Assembly: GCA_017524615.1 (NCBI GenBank)
Contig: JAFXVJ010000037.1
Location: 1-64,000 of the forward strand
DNA length: 64,000 bases
DNA from: Clostridia bacterium
Lineage (GTDB): Bacteria; Bacillota; Clostridia; Christensenellales; Aristaeellaceae
Direction of reading: 5' to 3'
The notes under the pieces were generated by a model. The model saw only the letters and a list, made by a program, of their open reading frames with translations. It was not told where the DNA came from and did not search any database. The position numbers and the translations under genes are program-made. Positions 1 to 8,953 of the stretch are shown in pieces. Each line of letters starts with the position of its first letter. Position 1 is the stretch's first letter.

Positions 1-2
1 CC

Positions 3-1367
3 GGGGCCATGGCGGAGCGCACCAAGTTTTCCGCTTACTGCATCTAGTCCGCCGCCATTTCCCTGTTCATTTACCCCGTCAGCGGACATTGGATCTGGGG
101 CGGCGGATGGCTGGCAGAAATGGGCTTCCATGATTTCGCCGGGTCCACCGCGGTGCATATGGTGGGCGGTGTGTGCGCCCTGATCGGCGCGAAGATGCTG
201 GGCCCCCGCATCGGAAAATACGGCAAGGACGGAAAGCCCCGGGCCATCCTGGGCCACAACCTGTCCATCGCCGCGCTGGGCGTGTTCATTCTCTGGTTCT
301 GCTGGTTCGGCTTCAACGGCGCGTCCACCGTGGGCATGGACAGCGACGATCTGATCGCCTCCGCCGGGCTGGTTTTCTTCAACACCAACCTGGCTGCCGC
401 ATTGGCTACGCTGGTGACCATGCTCTTTACCTGGCTGCGCTACGGGAAGCCTGACGTTTCCATGACATTCAATGCCGCGCTGGCGGGCCTGGTGGGCATC
501 ACGGCGGGCTGCGACGCGGTGAATCCCTTCGGAGCGGCTGTCATCGGCCTCTGCTGCGGGTTTGCCGTGGTGCTGGCGGTGGGATTCTTTGACAAGACCG
601 TGAAAATCGACGACCCGGTGGGCGCGATTTCCGTTCATGGCGTCTGCGGCGCGCTGGGCACGATCCTGACCGGCTTCTTCGCCACCGGCATTTCCACCGA
701 AAAAGGCGTGTTTTACGGCGGCGGATTCCACTTCCTGGGCGTGCAGTGCCTGGGCGTGGTCAGCGTGATTGCCTGGACGGCCATCGTCATCACCGTCGTG
801 TTCACCCTCATCAAAAAGACCATCGGGCTGCGGGCCGACGCCGCGGACGAGGTCATGGGCCTGGATCGTTCCGAACACGGCCTGCCCACCGCTTACGCCG
901 GTTACGCCATGATGCCGGACAGCGCTTATGAAGACGCGGAGCCCGAGGCCATCGCGGTATCCGTCGCGGAAACGGAAGCGCCCCGCAAGGTCAAAGAAAA
1001 GGCGCCGGACGCGCCTGTCTATACCCGGGTGCAGATCATCTGCCGCCCCGCCAGCCTGGAAGCTTTGAAAATCGCCATGAACAAAATCGGCATCACGGGA
1101 ATGACCGTTACCAATGTGATGGGCTACGGCGCGCAGAAGGGCAAGCCCGAATACTACCGCGGAACGCCGGTCGAGGTGACCCTGCTTCCCAAGGTCCAGG
1201 TGGATATCGTCGTCAGCAAGGTACCCGTCCGTCAGGTCATCGACACGGCCCGCAGCGTGCTCCACACCGGCCATATCGGCGATGGCAAGATCTTTGTCTA
1301 TGACGTGGAAAACGTGGTGCGCGTCCGCACCGGCGAGGAGGGCTACGACGCTTTGCAATCCGATTGA
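3..1367 (+). CDS. amt: Ammonium transporter fused to a C-terminal PII domain; 5' end cut by window edge, in-frame TAG at 45-47
   Basis: This is an Amt/Rh-family ammonium channel of the inner membrane. Amt-type sequence is readable from base 3 (AERTKFSAYCI, then TAG at 45-47, then SAAISLFIYPV). The first ATG after the TAG is at 120. Downstream, Amt hallmarks are present: WIWGGGWL, DFAGSTAVHM, GFNGAS and HGVCGALG. From about base 1017 to the end is a PII (GlnB) domain with a T-loop (GYGAQKGKPEYYRG) that keeps the tyrosine uridylylated in classical PII proteins. Amt-PII fusions are known in Clostridia; the fused domain presumably gates the channel by nitrogen and energy state. The TAG sits where family members usually have tyrosine (CIYS). 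The copy is therefore either a pseudogene, a sequencing error, or read through. The N-terminus lies outside the window. Confidence 0.85.
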
Positions 1368-1503
1368 CGCTTTCTTGCCGGCTTTTATCGGATAAGCCCG
1401 GAGAGCAGACTGAGAGCCTGCCTGCCCGCGCAGGGATCATTTTCCGCAAATGTTTCTGCCAGGCCGTTATCTCCATCACACCGAATTGAATTATGTCCCA
1501 TCC

Positions 1504-1549
1504 GCCGCCGCTGTCCGCCTCAGATGCGCTGACAGCGGCGGCCGTTTTT
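1504..1549 (+). terminator. Rho-independent terminator after the Amt-PII gene
   Basis: A perfect 12-bp stem (1504-1515 with 1531-1542) with a 15-nt loop is followed by a T-rich run. The rest of the 1368-1840 gap shows no gene. The only other thing seen is a weak TTGACC/TATAAG pair with a 15-nt spacer near 1713-1739, which is too poor to call a promoter. Confidence 0.8.
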
Positions 1550-1840
1550 CTTTCGGGTTGGATGGAAACCTGTTTGAAACGGAGGATCTGTGCGTTCGGG
1601 CCATCCGAATTGTGGTTTTTGTCCTTTTTTGTAACACGAACCTGATGCATCGGGATGTTTTTTTGATGGTTTTTTTCGATCCGGCGGAATTCTGCCCCGG
1701 GAAAACCGGGATTTGACCTTGACTATCCTGTTATATAAGTCTTTAAAAAACAATGCGGCCATCCGGCACGCCCTTCTGCGATGAAAATAGAAAACGCTGC
1801 GTAATTCACAGCGTCAATGCAGGAGAGGAGGGGGAAGAAA

Positions 1841-2820
1841 GTGCTCAGTGCCAAACAGTAGACCGATATCAAAACATGGGACGGGAAAACGTCTGTGCCC
1901 AAGCGGCAGATTGATTACAAGAAAAGGCGCTCTTATTAGGAATTTCTCTATGTCCTGCCCTTCCTGATCCTTGTGGCGCTGTTTTCCTATTTCCCGCTGT
2001 ACGGCTGGAGATACGCGTTCCACGATTACCGCCCGCCGCTTCCGATCAGCGGGGAAAACTACGTCGGGGTCAAATGGTTCAACTACATCATTTCAAATCC
2101 GACGCGCGTAAAGGATATCTCCGGGTCATCCGGAACACGTTTGCAATGAGCGGCATCTCACTGGCTTTCAGCTGGTTTCCGATGATCTTCGCCGTGTTCC
2201 TCAATGAAATCCGCTGCAAGCCCTACCAAAAATTCGTGCAGACGGTGACCACGCTGCCGAATTTCATTTCCTGGGTGCTTGTGTTTTCCGTTGCATTCAA
2301 CCTCTTTGGCTCATTTGGCGCCGTGAACAGCATTCTGCAGAACCTGGGATGGATTTCAAAGCCCATCTCCTTCCTGAAATCATCCAACCATGTGTGGTTC
2401 CGGATGTGGCTGTGGCTGACATGGAAAAATGCCGGTTGGGCGGCGATCATGTATCTGGCCGCTATCACCGGGATTGACGAGCAGATGATCGAGGCGGCGA
2501 AAGTCGACGGCGCAAGCCGGATGCAGATCATCCGCCGGATCACGATTCCCAGCATCCTGCCCACCTATTTCGTGATTGTCATGCTGAACATCGCCAGCTT
2601 CCTGAACAACGGCATGGAGCAGTACTATGTGTTCAAGAATGCGTTCAACCAGGACTATATCGAGGTGCTGGATCTGTATGTTTACAATATCGCAACCAGC
2701 GGCACCGGCAACTATCCCCTGTCCACAGCCATCAGCATGCTCAAGAGCGTGGTCAGCATCGCGCTGCTGGCCGGAGCGAACGGCCTTTCCAAGCTGATCC
2801 GCGGCGAAGGCTTCATCTGA
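1841..2820 (+). pseudogene. Broken LplB-type sugar ABC transporter permease
   Basis: This is a permease of the LplB/YtcP class (CUT1-like oligosaccharide ABC importers, inner membrane). Reading from GTG 1841 gives a plausible N-terminus, interrupted by TAG at 1859-1861 and TAG at 1937-1939. It continues as EFLYVLPFLILVALFSYFPLYGW up to about base 2118. There the frame is lost: VKDI must join LRVIRNTFAMSG in the next frame, as if one C were missing from ATCCTC. From 2119 the frame is intact to 2820 and contains the permease EAA-type loop (EAAKVDGASRMQIIRRITIPSILP). The ATG at 2074 opens an ORF but gives non-family residues first, so it is not a natural start. Three lesions in one gene argue for decay rather than a single read error. 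Confidence 0.8.
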
Positions 2821-2842
2821 TGCGAAGAGGAGGTGAAAGGCG

Positions 2843-4315
2843 TTGACCGCACATACGAAAGCCAGTAAAATCCACATCAAGCGCAGCTTTGGTGACCGGC
2901 TGATCAGCGTAATCACCTATTTTGTGTACGCAATTTTCGCTTTTGTTTGCGTCTATCCGTTCTATTATCTGATCATTAACTCCATCAGCGCAAACAACCT
3001 GAGCGAGCGCGGCAAGATCCTCTTCTACCCGATGGAGATTCATTTCACGAACTACACAAACCTTTCTCAGATCCCCGGGCTGACGGACGCGGCCCTCATG
3101 TCCGTGCTGCGCACAGTTGTCGGCACGGTCATGACCGTGATCATCGCTGCCTTCCTGGGATATATGTTCACCCGGCAGACCATGTGGAAGCGCAAGTTCT
3201 GGTACCGCTTCGTCGTGATTACCATGTACTTCAGCGCGGGCATTATTCCCTGGTATCTTTCCATGAAAACGCTGGGGATGACCAACAACTTCTTGCTGGC
3301 TGCAGGTCTGGTTCGCGACATCAGCGATAAGCTGCCCGAGTGCGAAAACATCATGCACTTCAAGACCCAGATTGATGTCTACAATAAGGGCCTGACCGGG
3401 GAAGACGGAAAGTATTACGGAATCCCGTCCGAGATGACCGATACTTCTCCCACCACCCTGACGGACGATGTGATCTATTCCAGCCCGATGCTGCGCTGGG
3501 ATCTGTACAAGGAAATCGGATCCCCCGACATCGCTGATCTTGACGGCCTGCTGGATGCCCTGAAGGCGATCCAGGATGCGCATCCCACCAATGCGGACGG
3601 CGATCTCGCCTACGCCTTCACCCTCTGGGCTGACTGGGACGGCAATGACAACATGATCGGTATCGCGAACGTCGTGCAGCTGACCACCTGGTACGGCGAG
3701 AAGATCAAGCAGAGCGCCATCCTCAAGCCCGATAACACCTTCTCTCCGATCTATGACCGGGCAAACGCCTACTACAAGATCACCAAGTGGCTGAACAAAG
3801 CCTATCAGATGGGACTGGTGGATCCGGAATCCGGCGAGCAGGACTGGAACAGCATTATGAATAAGCTGCAGACCGGCCGTGCCTATCTAATGTGGTACAG
3901 CTGGGAAGTCAGCTTCTGGAACAGTGTGGACCGCCTGAACGACGGCACCGCCTTCATCTTCATCCCCGTGGGTGATCAGCTTTACTACGCGGATGCGGAC
4001 CGCTACTATGGCTCCGACCGCATGTTCGGCATCGGCTCCAAGGTGGAAGGCGAGAAGTACGTCCGGATCATGGAATTCCTCGACTGGTATGCCAGTCCCG
4101 AAGGCGTGACCTTCCAGCATGCCGGCATCGAAGGCCTGAACTATACCGTCGGCGAGGACGGCAAGTTCGTTCCCTTCCATGACGATGCGCTGATGGCTAA
4201 TCTGCCCGTGCCGGATGAATATGTCGGCGAAGACGGCGTGGCTGGCCACCATCATCGAATAATCAACCGGACAATCAGCGGGGGCGCTCCGTCAGGAGCG
4301 CCCCCATTTTTGTGA
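2843..4315 (+). pseudogene. Deletion fusion of LplC-type permease N-half to a solute-binding protein lacking its N-terminus
   Basis: The start is TTG after GAGGAGGTGAAAGGCG. Residues 1-150 match the LplC/YtcP permease N-terminus (FVCVYPFYYLIINSIS, then PWYLSMKTLGMTNNFLL). At about base 3295 the sequence changes abruptly into the middle of a large extracellular solute-binding protein (KYYGIPSEMT, AYAFTLWADWDG, YLMWYSWEVSFWNSV). The second half of the permease and the signal peptide plus about 100 residues of the binding protein are missing, consistent with an in-frame deletion of roughly 0.8 kb. Near 4240 the frame also shifts: the next frame ends cleanly at TAA 4260-4262, whereas the open frame runs through the terminator hairpin to 4315. 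The product cannot be a working permease or a secreted binding protein. Confidence 0.8.
4280..4311 (+). terminator. Rho-independent terminator of the decayed ABC operon
   Basis: A perfect 11-bp GC stem (4280-4290 with 4295-4305) with GTCA tetraloop is followed by ATTTTT. It lies inside the artificially extended end of the fusion ORF, which supports a natural stop near 4262. Confidence 0.85.
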
Positions 4316-4335
4316 TCAACAAATTCAGCTTCCCT

Positions 4336-4647
4336 TCATGGCAGCAGGATCAATTCCGTGAGGAATACGACCGCGCAGGAAACAATCGAGGTCAGGATCA
4401 GGCCCTTTCCCCGGAAGGACATCACCATGGCCGTCACAAACCCCGCCACAGCAGACCAAGGGGAATCCGTTGCGCTCAGGATGGCGGGAAACGTCATCAC
4501 CGTCAAGGTCACATAAGGCACATAATACAGGAATGAACGGATAAAGGGACTGGTAATGCGCCTGCGCACCAGCGTCAGGGGCAATACACGGATGAGATAG
4601 GTCACGGCAGCCATGATCAGAATATATACATAAATATTTCCTTTCAT
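4336..4647 (-). CDS. azlD: AzlD-family branched-chain amino acid exporter small subunit
   Basis: A 103-residue protein with three to four hydrophobic segments (YVYILIMAAVTYLIRVLPL at the N-terminus) and the AzlD pattern of an early RxLPL followed by FIRSFLYYVPYVTLTVMTFPAIL. AzlCD pairs export branched-chain amino acids or analogues across the inner membrane. Its ATG overlaps the azlC stop by four bases (ATGA), so the two are translationally coupled. It is the last gene of tsaE-tsaB-rimI-azlC-azlD. The specific substrate cannot be read from sequence. Confidence 0.88.
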   Translation of the reverse strand: MKGNIYVYILIMAAVTYLIRVLPLTLVRRRITSPFIRSFLYYVPYVTLTVMTFPAILSATDSPWSAVAGFVTAMVMSFRGKGLILTSIVSCAVVFLTELILLP

Positions 4648-5375
4648 GGCTTTTCCTCCCGAATGGGGCGAAAATACGCCGCGGCGGCGGAAAGCAGCAC
4701 GGTGAGCAGGATCACCCGCATCCCCTCCGAAATCTGCGCCAGCAGCGGCAGGGCCGAAAAGAGCAGGCTGGCCGCCATGGAGAGGATCACCACGACCAGC
4801 AAGGTGGGGCTTTGCGCGGCAGGCGGAATCACGATGGCGCAGAACATGGCGTACAGGGCAATGCCCAAGGCGCTGAGCACGGAAGCGGGCAGAACGCTGC
4901 CCGCCGCCGCCCCCAGCAGGGTCCCCAGCACCCAGCCCGGAATGGCCATGCTCATCATGCCATATACATAATAGGGCGACAGCGGTTCCTCCGCGGCCGC
5001 GGACAGCGCGAATACCTCATCCGTGTTGCCAAAGGCCATCAGCATCCTGTGGGCCATGGGCGTACGCGGGTCCAGCTTTTGGGACAGGGTGAAGCTCATC
5101 AGACAGTAACGAAGATTGATGATCAGCTGAGACAGCGCCAGTTCCCAGTATCCGCTGCCGGCAAGGATCAATTGCAGGGCGGAAAACTGTCCGGCGGAGG
5201 TAAGGTTCAGCGCGGACATCATCACCGCCTCCCCCACCGTCAGGGCTTTGGCGGCCATGAGACCAAAAGAAAAGGACACGGCCAAATAGCCCAGCCCGAT
5301 GGGCAGGCCATGGCGGATGCCCTGTTGATACCAGCTGCTCCTGCTGCCCATGCTTCCTCCTTCCCGGAAGCTCAT
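4644..5375 (-). CDS. azlC: AzlC-family branched-chain amino acid permease large subunit
   Basis: A 243-residue integral membrane protein with the AzlC signature: GLPIGLGYLAVSFSFGLMA near the N-terminus, then SALNLTSAGQFSALQLI. It works with the adjacent AzlD as an exporter of branched-chain amino acids. The start at 5375 is chosen because its ATGA overlaps the rimI stop; a second ATG eight codons downstream (MGSRSS) is possible. It is embedded in a tRNA-modification/acetylation operon, an association that looks transcriptional rather than functional. Confidence 0.88.
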   Translation of the reverse strand: MSFREGGSMGSRSSWYQQGIRHGLPIGLGYLAVSFSFGLMAAKALTVGEAVMMSALNLTSAGQFSALQLILAGSGYWELALSQLIINLRYCLMSFTLSQKLDPRTPMAHRMLMAFGNTDEVFALSAAAEEPLSPYYVYGMMSMAIPGWVLGTLLGAAAGSVLPASVLSALGIALYAMFCAIVIPPAAQSPTLLVVVILSMAASLLFSALPLLAQISEGMRVILLTVLLSAAAAYFRPIREEKP

Positions 5376-5872
5376 TCCGGCTCGTACACGGTTTCTTCTT
5401 CGGTGAAATCTGGATCGGGAGCAGGCATGTGCTGACAGCAGTACAATAATGCGTCTTCCCCGTTATCCTCGTAATACTTTTTCCGAACGCCCACATATTC
5501 GAAATGCAGGGATTGATACAGCTTCTGCGCGGCAGTATTGCTTCTCCGGACCTCCAGGGTGGTATAGGCGACGCCCAGATTGGCTGCATACTGCATCAGC
5601 GCCGCGGTCAGGCGATGGCCGATGCCCTGTCCCCTGCGGGCTTCCGTCACGGCAATATTGGTCACATGGGCTTCATCCAGCACGATCCACGCTCCGGCGA
5701 ACCCCAGGATCGTTCCGTTTTCCTCTGCCACCAGATAGCGGGCGCAGGCATTGACCGTCATTTCCCGGACAAAATCCTGCCGCGTCCAGGGCCGGGAGAA
5801 GGTAGCGCGTTCGATGGCATAGACGCCGTCTATGTCATCCGCTGTCATTCTTCGAATGATCACGTCATCCAT
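5372..5872 (-). CDS. rimI: Ribosomal protein S18 alanine N-acetyltransferase RimI
   Basis: A GNAT-fold acetyltransferase of 166 residues. It has the RimI pattern IERATFSRPWT near the N-terminus, the acetyl-CoA loop RRGQGIG, and the C-terminal EVRRSN..A..LYQSLHFEYVGVRKKYY..NGEDA signature. RimI acetylates the N-terminal alanine of S18 and is commonly encoded beside tsaB/tsaE, as here. It overlaps tsaB by eight bases and azlC by four. The tail after residue 150 is acidic and not part of the usual domain. Confidence 0.93.
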   Translation of the reverse strand: MDDVIIRRMTADDIDGVYAIERATFSRPWTRQDFVREMTVNACARYLVAEENGTILGFAGAWIVLDEAHVTNIAVTEARRGQGIGHRLTAALMQYAANLGVAYTTLEVRRSNTAAQKLYQSLHFEYVGVRKKYYEDNGEDALLYCCQHMPAPDPDFTEEETVYEPE

Positions 5873-6569
5873 GGCGGGCCTGCTCCTTTAGGTTTTTCTG
5901 CCGTTCCGCTTGGGGCGGCCTGAGATAAAGCGGAGAGAGGGCCAGATAATCCACTGCCTGATCCATCTGGCTCCAGGCCAGCTGAGCTGCTGCGGCCGGC
6001 CGCAGGTAAGCCAGATGCGCAGGGGCAAACACCGCCCTTTCCCCCAGCCTGTCCTCAATGGCCTGACGGTGCACGGGCATACCGTCGCCCAGGAACAGGA
6101 GCGGCTGATGAAAACGGAGCAGCTGATCCAGATAATCCTCCAGACGGATGGGCTGATCGGGCATCAGCCTCTCCAGGGGGGTATTCCCCCGAAACGCCGC
6201 CCCATACACCTGCCCGGCGCGGGCATCCTGAATCGGGCAAATGATCCCGGAGAAGGGCTGAACGCCGGCGGCCATGGCCTCCAGGGCATCCACGGGGATA
6301 CAGGGCTTTCTCAGCGCATGCGCCAGCCCCTTCACAGTGCTCACACCGATCCGGACGCCGGTAAAGGAACCGGGGCCCACCGTCACGGCCAGGTAATCCG
6401 TCTGCTGCATGTCCAGCCCTGCCCGGCGATACGCTTCCTCCGCCATGGGCAGAATGGACTGGGAATGGGTCATGGCATTCACGGTCATGGCTTCATACCG
6501 CACCGTGCCATCCGCCATCAGCGCCACGCCCGCCACCGGCCCCGATGTATCCAAGCAAAAAAGAATCAT
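5865..6569 (-). CDS. tsaB: tRNA threonylcarbamoyladenosine biosynthesis protein TsaB
   Basis: A 234-residue ASKHA-fold protein. It shows the TsaB N-terminus LDTSGPVAGVALM, the conserved MAMTHSQS-like segment (NAMTHSQSILPM) and VGPGSFTGVRIGVSTVKGLAHAL. TsaB partners TsaD and TsaE in making t6A37 on ANN-decoding tRNAs in the cytoplasm. TsaE is directly upstream with a four-base overlap; tsaD is not in this window. The length is normal for the family. Confidence 0.95.
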   Translation of the reverse strand: MILFCLDTSGPVAGVALMADGTVRYEAMTVNAMTHSQSILPMAEEAYRRAGLDMQQTDYLAVTVGPGSFTGVRIGVSTVKGLAHALRKPCIPVDALEAMAAGVQPFSGIICPIQDARAGQVYGAAFRGNTPLERLMPDQPIRLEDYLDQLLRFHQPLLFLGDGMPVHRQAIEDRLGERAVFAPAHLAYLRPAAAAQLAWSQMDQAVDYLALSPLYLRPPQAERQKNLKEQARHG

Positions 6570-7009
6570 TGCAGTCCGTCCTCCGAAAATGGAAAGCCCC
6601 CATGAGGCGTAAAAGTCAATTCCCGTGTTTCTTCATCCAGCGCGCGGATATCCACACGCAAATGCCGTTCCGGCACCGCTTCCGGCGCGCGTTCGCTCCA
6701 TTCGATCAGGGCTACGCCGTCGCCGCCGATTTGCTCATCCATCCCCATTTCACGGATCTCCTCCGGATCCCGGATGCGATACCAGTCAAAATGATACAAA
6801 GGCAGCGTTCCTTCGTCATAGGCGTTCAGAATGGTAAAGGAAGGACTGGGCACCGGGCCGGTTATGCCCAGGCCCCGGGCCACGCCGCGGGCAAACTCGC
6901 TTTTTCCCACGCCCATTTCTCCGTTCAGCACCATCGTGTCCCCCGGCCTGAGCATCGCGGCCAGGCGGGCCCCCAAGGCCTGCGTTTCCTTCGGGGATCG
7001 CGTGATCAT
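6566..7009 (-). CDS. tsaE: tRNA threonylcarbamoyladenosine biosynthesis ATPase TsaE
   Basis: A small P-loop ATPase (147 residues) with Walker A GEMGVGKSEFARG and the TsaE motifs PSFTILNAYDEG and LYHFDWYRI. It drives the TsaBD complex in t6A synthesis. Two ATGs lie six bases apart (7015 and 7009). The Shine-Dalgarno GGGAGG directly abuts the first, so the second with six-base spacing is the better start. It heads the tsaE-tsaB-rimI-azlC-azlD operon. Confidence 0.94.
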   Translation of the reverse strand: MITRSPKETQALGARLAAMLRPGDTMVLNGEMGVGKSEFARGVARGLGITGPVPSPSFTILNAYDEGTLPLYHFDWYRIRDPEEIREMGMDEQIGGDGVALIEWSERAPEAVPERHLRVDIRALDEETRELTFTPHGGFPFSEDGLQ

Positions 7010-7065
7010 GTCCATCCTCCCTTTCCGACCGGTGCATTATACCGCCGTGCAAAGCGCCCTGTCAA

Positions 7066-8187
7066 CTACATAATGGCATAGCCGATCAGATAAAACAAAC
7101 TGTATGCAAAGAACAGCAAACCGCTTCCGAGAAACAGAAGCCCCCGCGCCATGCCCGGCTTGACCTTGCAAAGAATCAGATACATAGGGACGCAGCACAT
7201 CAGATACCGTCCGCCGCTGATCATCCATCCTGACAGGTATGTAAAGCCCAGGTATACGCCGCCGTACACCAATTCGCTGATCCTTTCTTTGCGGCGGACG
7301 CCCCACAGCAGCACGCCCAGTGCGGCGGCATACAGAATGATCTGCGGCCAATAGATAATCCAGTCGAGGCCGCTGTAATCCAAGGCCATTTGAAACTGGG
7401 TGGCAATGTTTTCGCCGATCCAACGGGTGCTTTGATACCAGGGCGCGCCCGCCTCAAACTGCAGAAACTGCAGGCAATTCCCATGGAGACGGTAATTGAT
7501 GAAGAGATACACGCCGAATCCGGCGGGGATCAGCAGGATCAGCGCGTCTTTGCCCCGCAGCTTCCTCTTTTCCGCCCCCAGCCGCCTGGAAACGATATCG
7601 CACACCGCGGGAAACAGCAGCAGCACGCCCTGGGTGCGGGTCAGGGCCGCCAGGAATCCAAGGATCCCGACGGCGATGTATCGCTGCCTGCGCAGCGCGT
7701 ACAGACAGCCAATGGACAGTAACAGGAATAAACCTTCAGAAAACACGCCCATGGCAAACATGGAAAAGGGATAAAGCGCCATCAGCAGCACGCCGTCCCA
7801 GGCGCATCGGCGGTCTCCGTCCAGCAGAATCGTTTCAAACAGCAGGATGGATGCGGCGGCGTAGCTGATTTGCGAAATCAGCACACCGGAGAGCGGCAGA
7901 CTGCCTGTCATGACGGACAGCGCGCGGATCAGGAGGGGATACAGTGGATAAAACACCAGGTTGATGGCGTTTTCACCCGTCGCTGTGTAGCCGTTGCGGG
8001 CAATATCCAGGTATCGGGTGGCGTCTCCCGGCTCCGTCAGGCGGGAGACGGCCATGGTCCACAGTTCCCCGGGGTGAAAAGCGCCCTGGATCACCAAATG
8101 CGCCAGCAGCAGCATCAGCGCGTGGATGCCCAGCACCGCCGCCGCAATCAGCCCCCATGTGCGCGCTTTGCGCTTGAGTGTGCTCAT
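7066..8187 (-). CDS. PIG-V-like mannosyltransferase family membrane protein
   Basis: A 373-residue polytopic membrane protein with about nine hydrophobic segments. The region after the first segment (DATRYLDIARNGY..... INLVFYPLYPLLIRAL) and the later TRTQGVLLLFPAV match bacterial members of the PIG-V / GT-C glycosyltransferase group. In that group an acidic residue in the first extracytoplasmic loop binds the lipid-linked sugar donor. It probably adds a hexose from a polyprenyl-phosphate sugar to a cell-surface acceptor, but the acceptor is unknown. It follows another membrane protein by 15 bases, so the two are likely co-transcribed and may work together. Confidence 0.75.
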   Translation of the reverse strand: MSTLKRKARTWGLIAAAVLGIHALMLLLAHLVIQGAFHPGELWTMAVSRLTEPGDATRYLDIARNGYTATGENAINLVFYPLYPLLIRALSVMTGSLPLSGVLISQISYAAASILLFETILLDGDRRCAWDGVLLMALYPFSMFAMGVFSEGLFLLLSIGCLYALRRQRYIAVGILGFLAALTRTQGVLLLFPAVCDIVSRRLGAEKRKLRGKDALILLIPAGFGVYLFINYRLHGNCLQFLQFEAGAPWYQSTRWIGENIATQFQMALDYSGLDWIIYWPQIILYAAALGVLLWGVRRKERISELVYGGVYLGFTYLSGWMISGGRYLMCCVPMYLILCKVKPGMARGLLFLGSGLLFFAYSLFYLIGYAIM

Positions 8188-8202
8188 GTTCTCCCGCTCC
8201 TT

Positions 8203-8886
8203 TTACCCGATCCATCCGTAGGTCATGCCGGAAATCACCGCGCAGGACAGCATTGCGCCCAGGGCGATCAGGCCTGCCAGCAAGGATCGGGACAGCGGAC
8301 GGATCGTTCTTGGCCTGATTCTCTTTCCCAAGAAGTAAAACAGCAGGGATGCCAGGAATGCCGCCCATGACGCCCATCCCGGCAGCAGCACCAAGGGGGT
8401 GCATGGGAGACAAATGAGCAAAAGCAGCCCATCCTCCGCCCAGGATCGGCCCAGGATTCTGTTCACCCGCGCCGTGATCAGGCACGCGCCGCAGACCGCC
8501 AGGATCAATGCCAGCACCGCGCCGCCCAGGAGATATTGATCAAACAGGGCTTTCCCCAGCGCGTGGCCCGGATACGCCAGCAGTCGAATGGGCCATGAAA
8601 CCGCGGCGGGGTCCTGCAGGGCACTATGCATTTGCCGGAACGAAGGGCCATGAAAAATCACTGCCAGATCAGCCGCGCTCTCCAGATTTCCGTGCGTCAC
8701 GCGGAATATCAGTGCGGCTGTCAGCCATTCCATACAGGCAGCAAACAGCACGGCCGCGGCTGTCCGGCCAATCTGACGGGCTGTTTCCTGCCGCATCGCG
8801 CCGATTTGGCGGAGAAACGCAAACAGGAGCACGCCGATCAATACCAGCATGCCCAGGCCCGCCGCAGATCCCACCAGCTTCGCCAT
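8203..8886 (-). CDS. Polytopic membrane protein of unknown function
   Basis: A 227-residue protein I do not recognise. It has five or six hydrophobic segments (about residues 5-25, 40-60, 118-140, 150-185, 205-225) and a soluble loop near residues 70-110 (HGNLESAADLAVIFHGPSF). A good AGGAGG site lies eight bases before the ATG. It sits just after the galactokinase terminator and immediately before the PIG-V-like glycosyltransferase, so an accessory role in the same surface-glycan step is a reasonable inference only. Confidence 0.55.
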   Translation of the reverse strand: MAKLVGSAAGLGMLVLIGVLLFAFLRQIGAMRQETARQIGRTAAAVLFAACMEWLTAALIFRVTHGNLESAADLAVIFHGPSFRQMHSALQDPAAVSWPIRLLAYPGHALGKALFDQYLLGGAVLALILAVCGACLITARVNRILGRSWAEDGLLLLICLPCTPLVLLPGWASWAAFLASLLFYFLGKRIRPRTIRPLSRSLLAGLIALGAMLSCAVISGMTYGWIG

Positions 8887-8901
8887 GACGCCTTCCTCCT
8901 G

Positions 8902-8937
8902 AAAAAATCATCCGTCCCGTCAGGCGGAACGGATGCA
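8902..8937 (-). terminator. Terminator downstream of galactokinase
   Basis: On the minus strand a seven-bp outer stem (CATCCGT/ACGGATG, 8909-8915 and 8929-8935) with an inner CCG/CGG pairing is followed by six T residues. It separates galK from the two downstream membrane-protein genes, probably with partial read-through because those genes have no clear promoter. Confidence 0.7.
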
Positions 8938-8953
8938 TGCAGCCGAACAGGAA

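Noticed and set aside
45-1939. Three in-frame TAG codons near the window start as a sign that TAG is reassigned
   Set aside because: TAG ends several intact genes here (YkvI-like, HPr-like, GDPD, NusG-II), no suppressor tRNA is seen, and the same stretch also has frameshifts and a deletion, which recoding would not explain.
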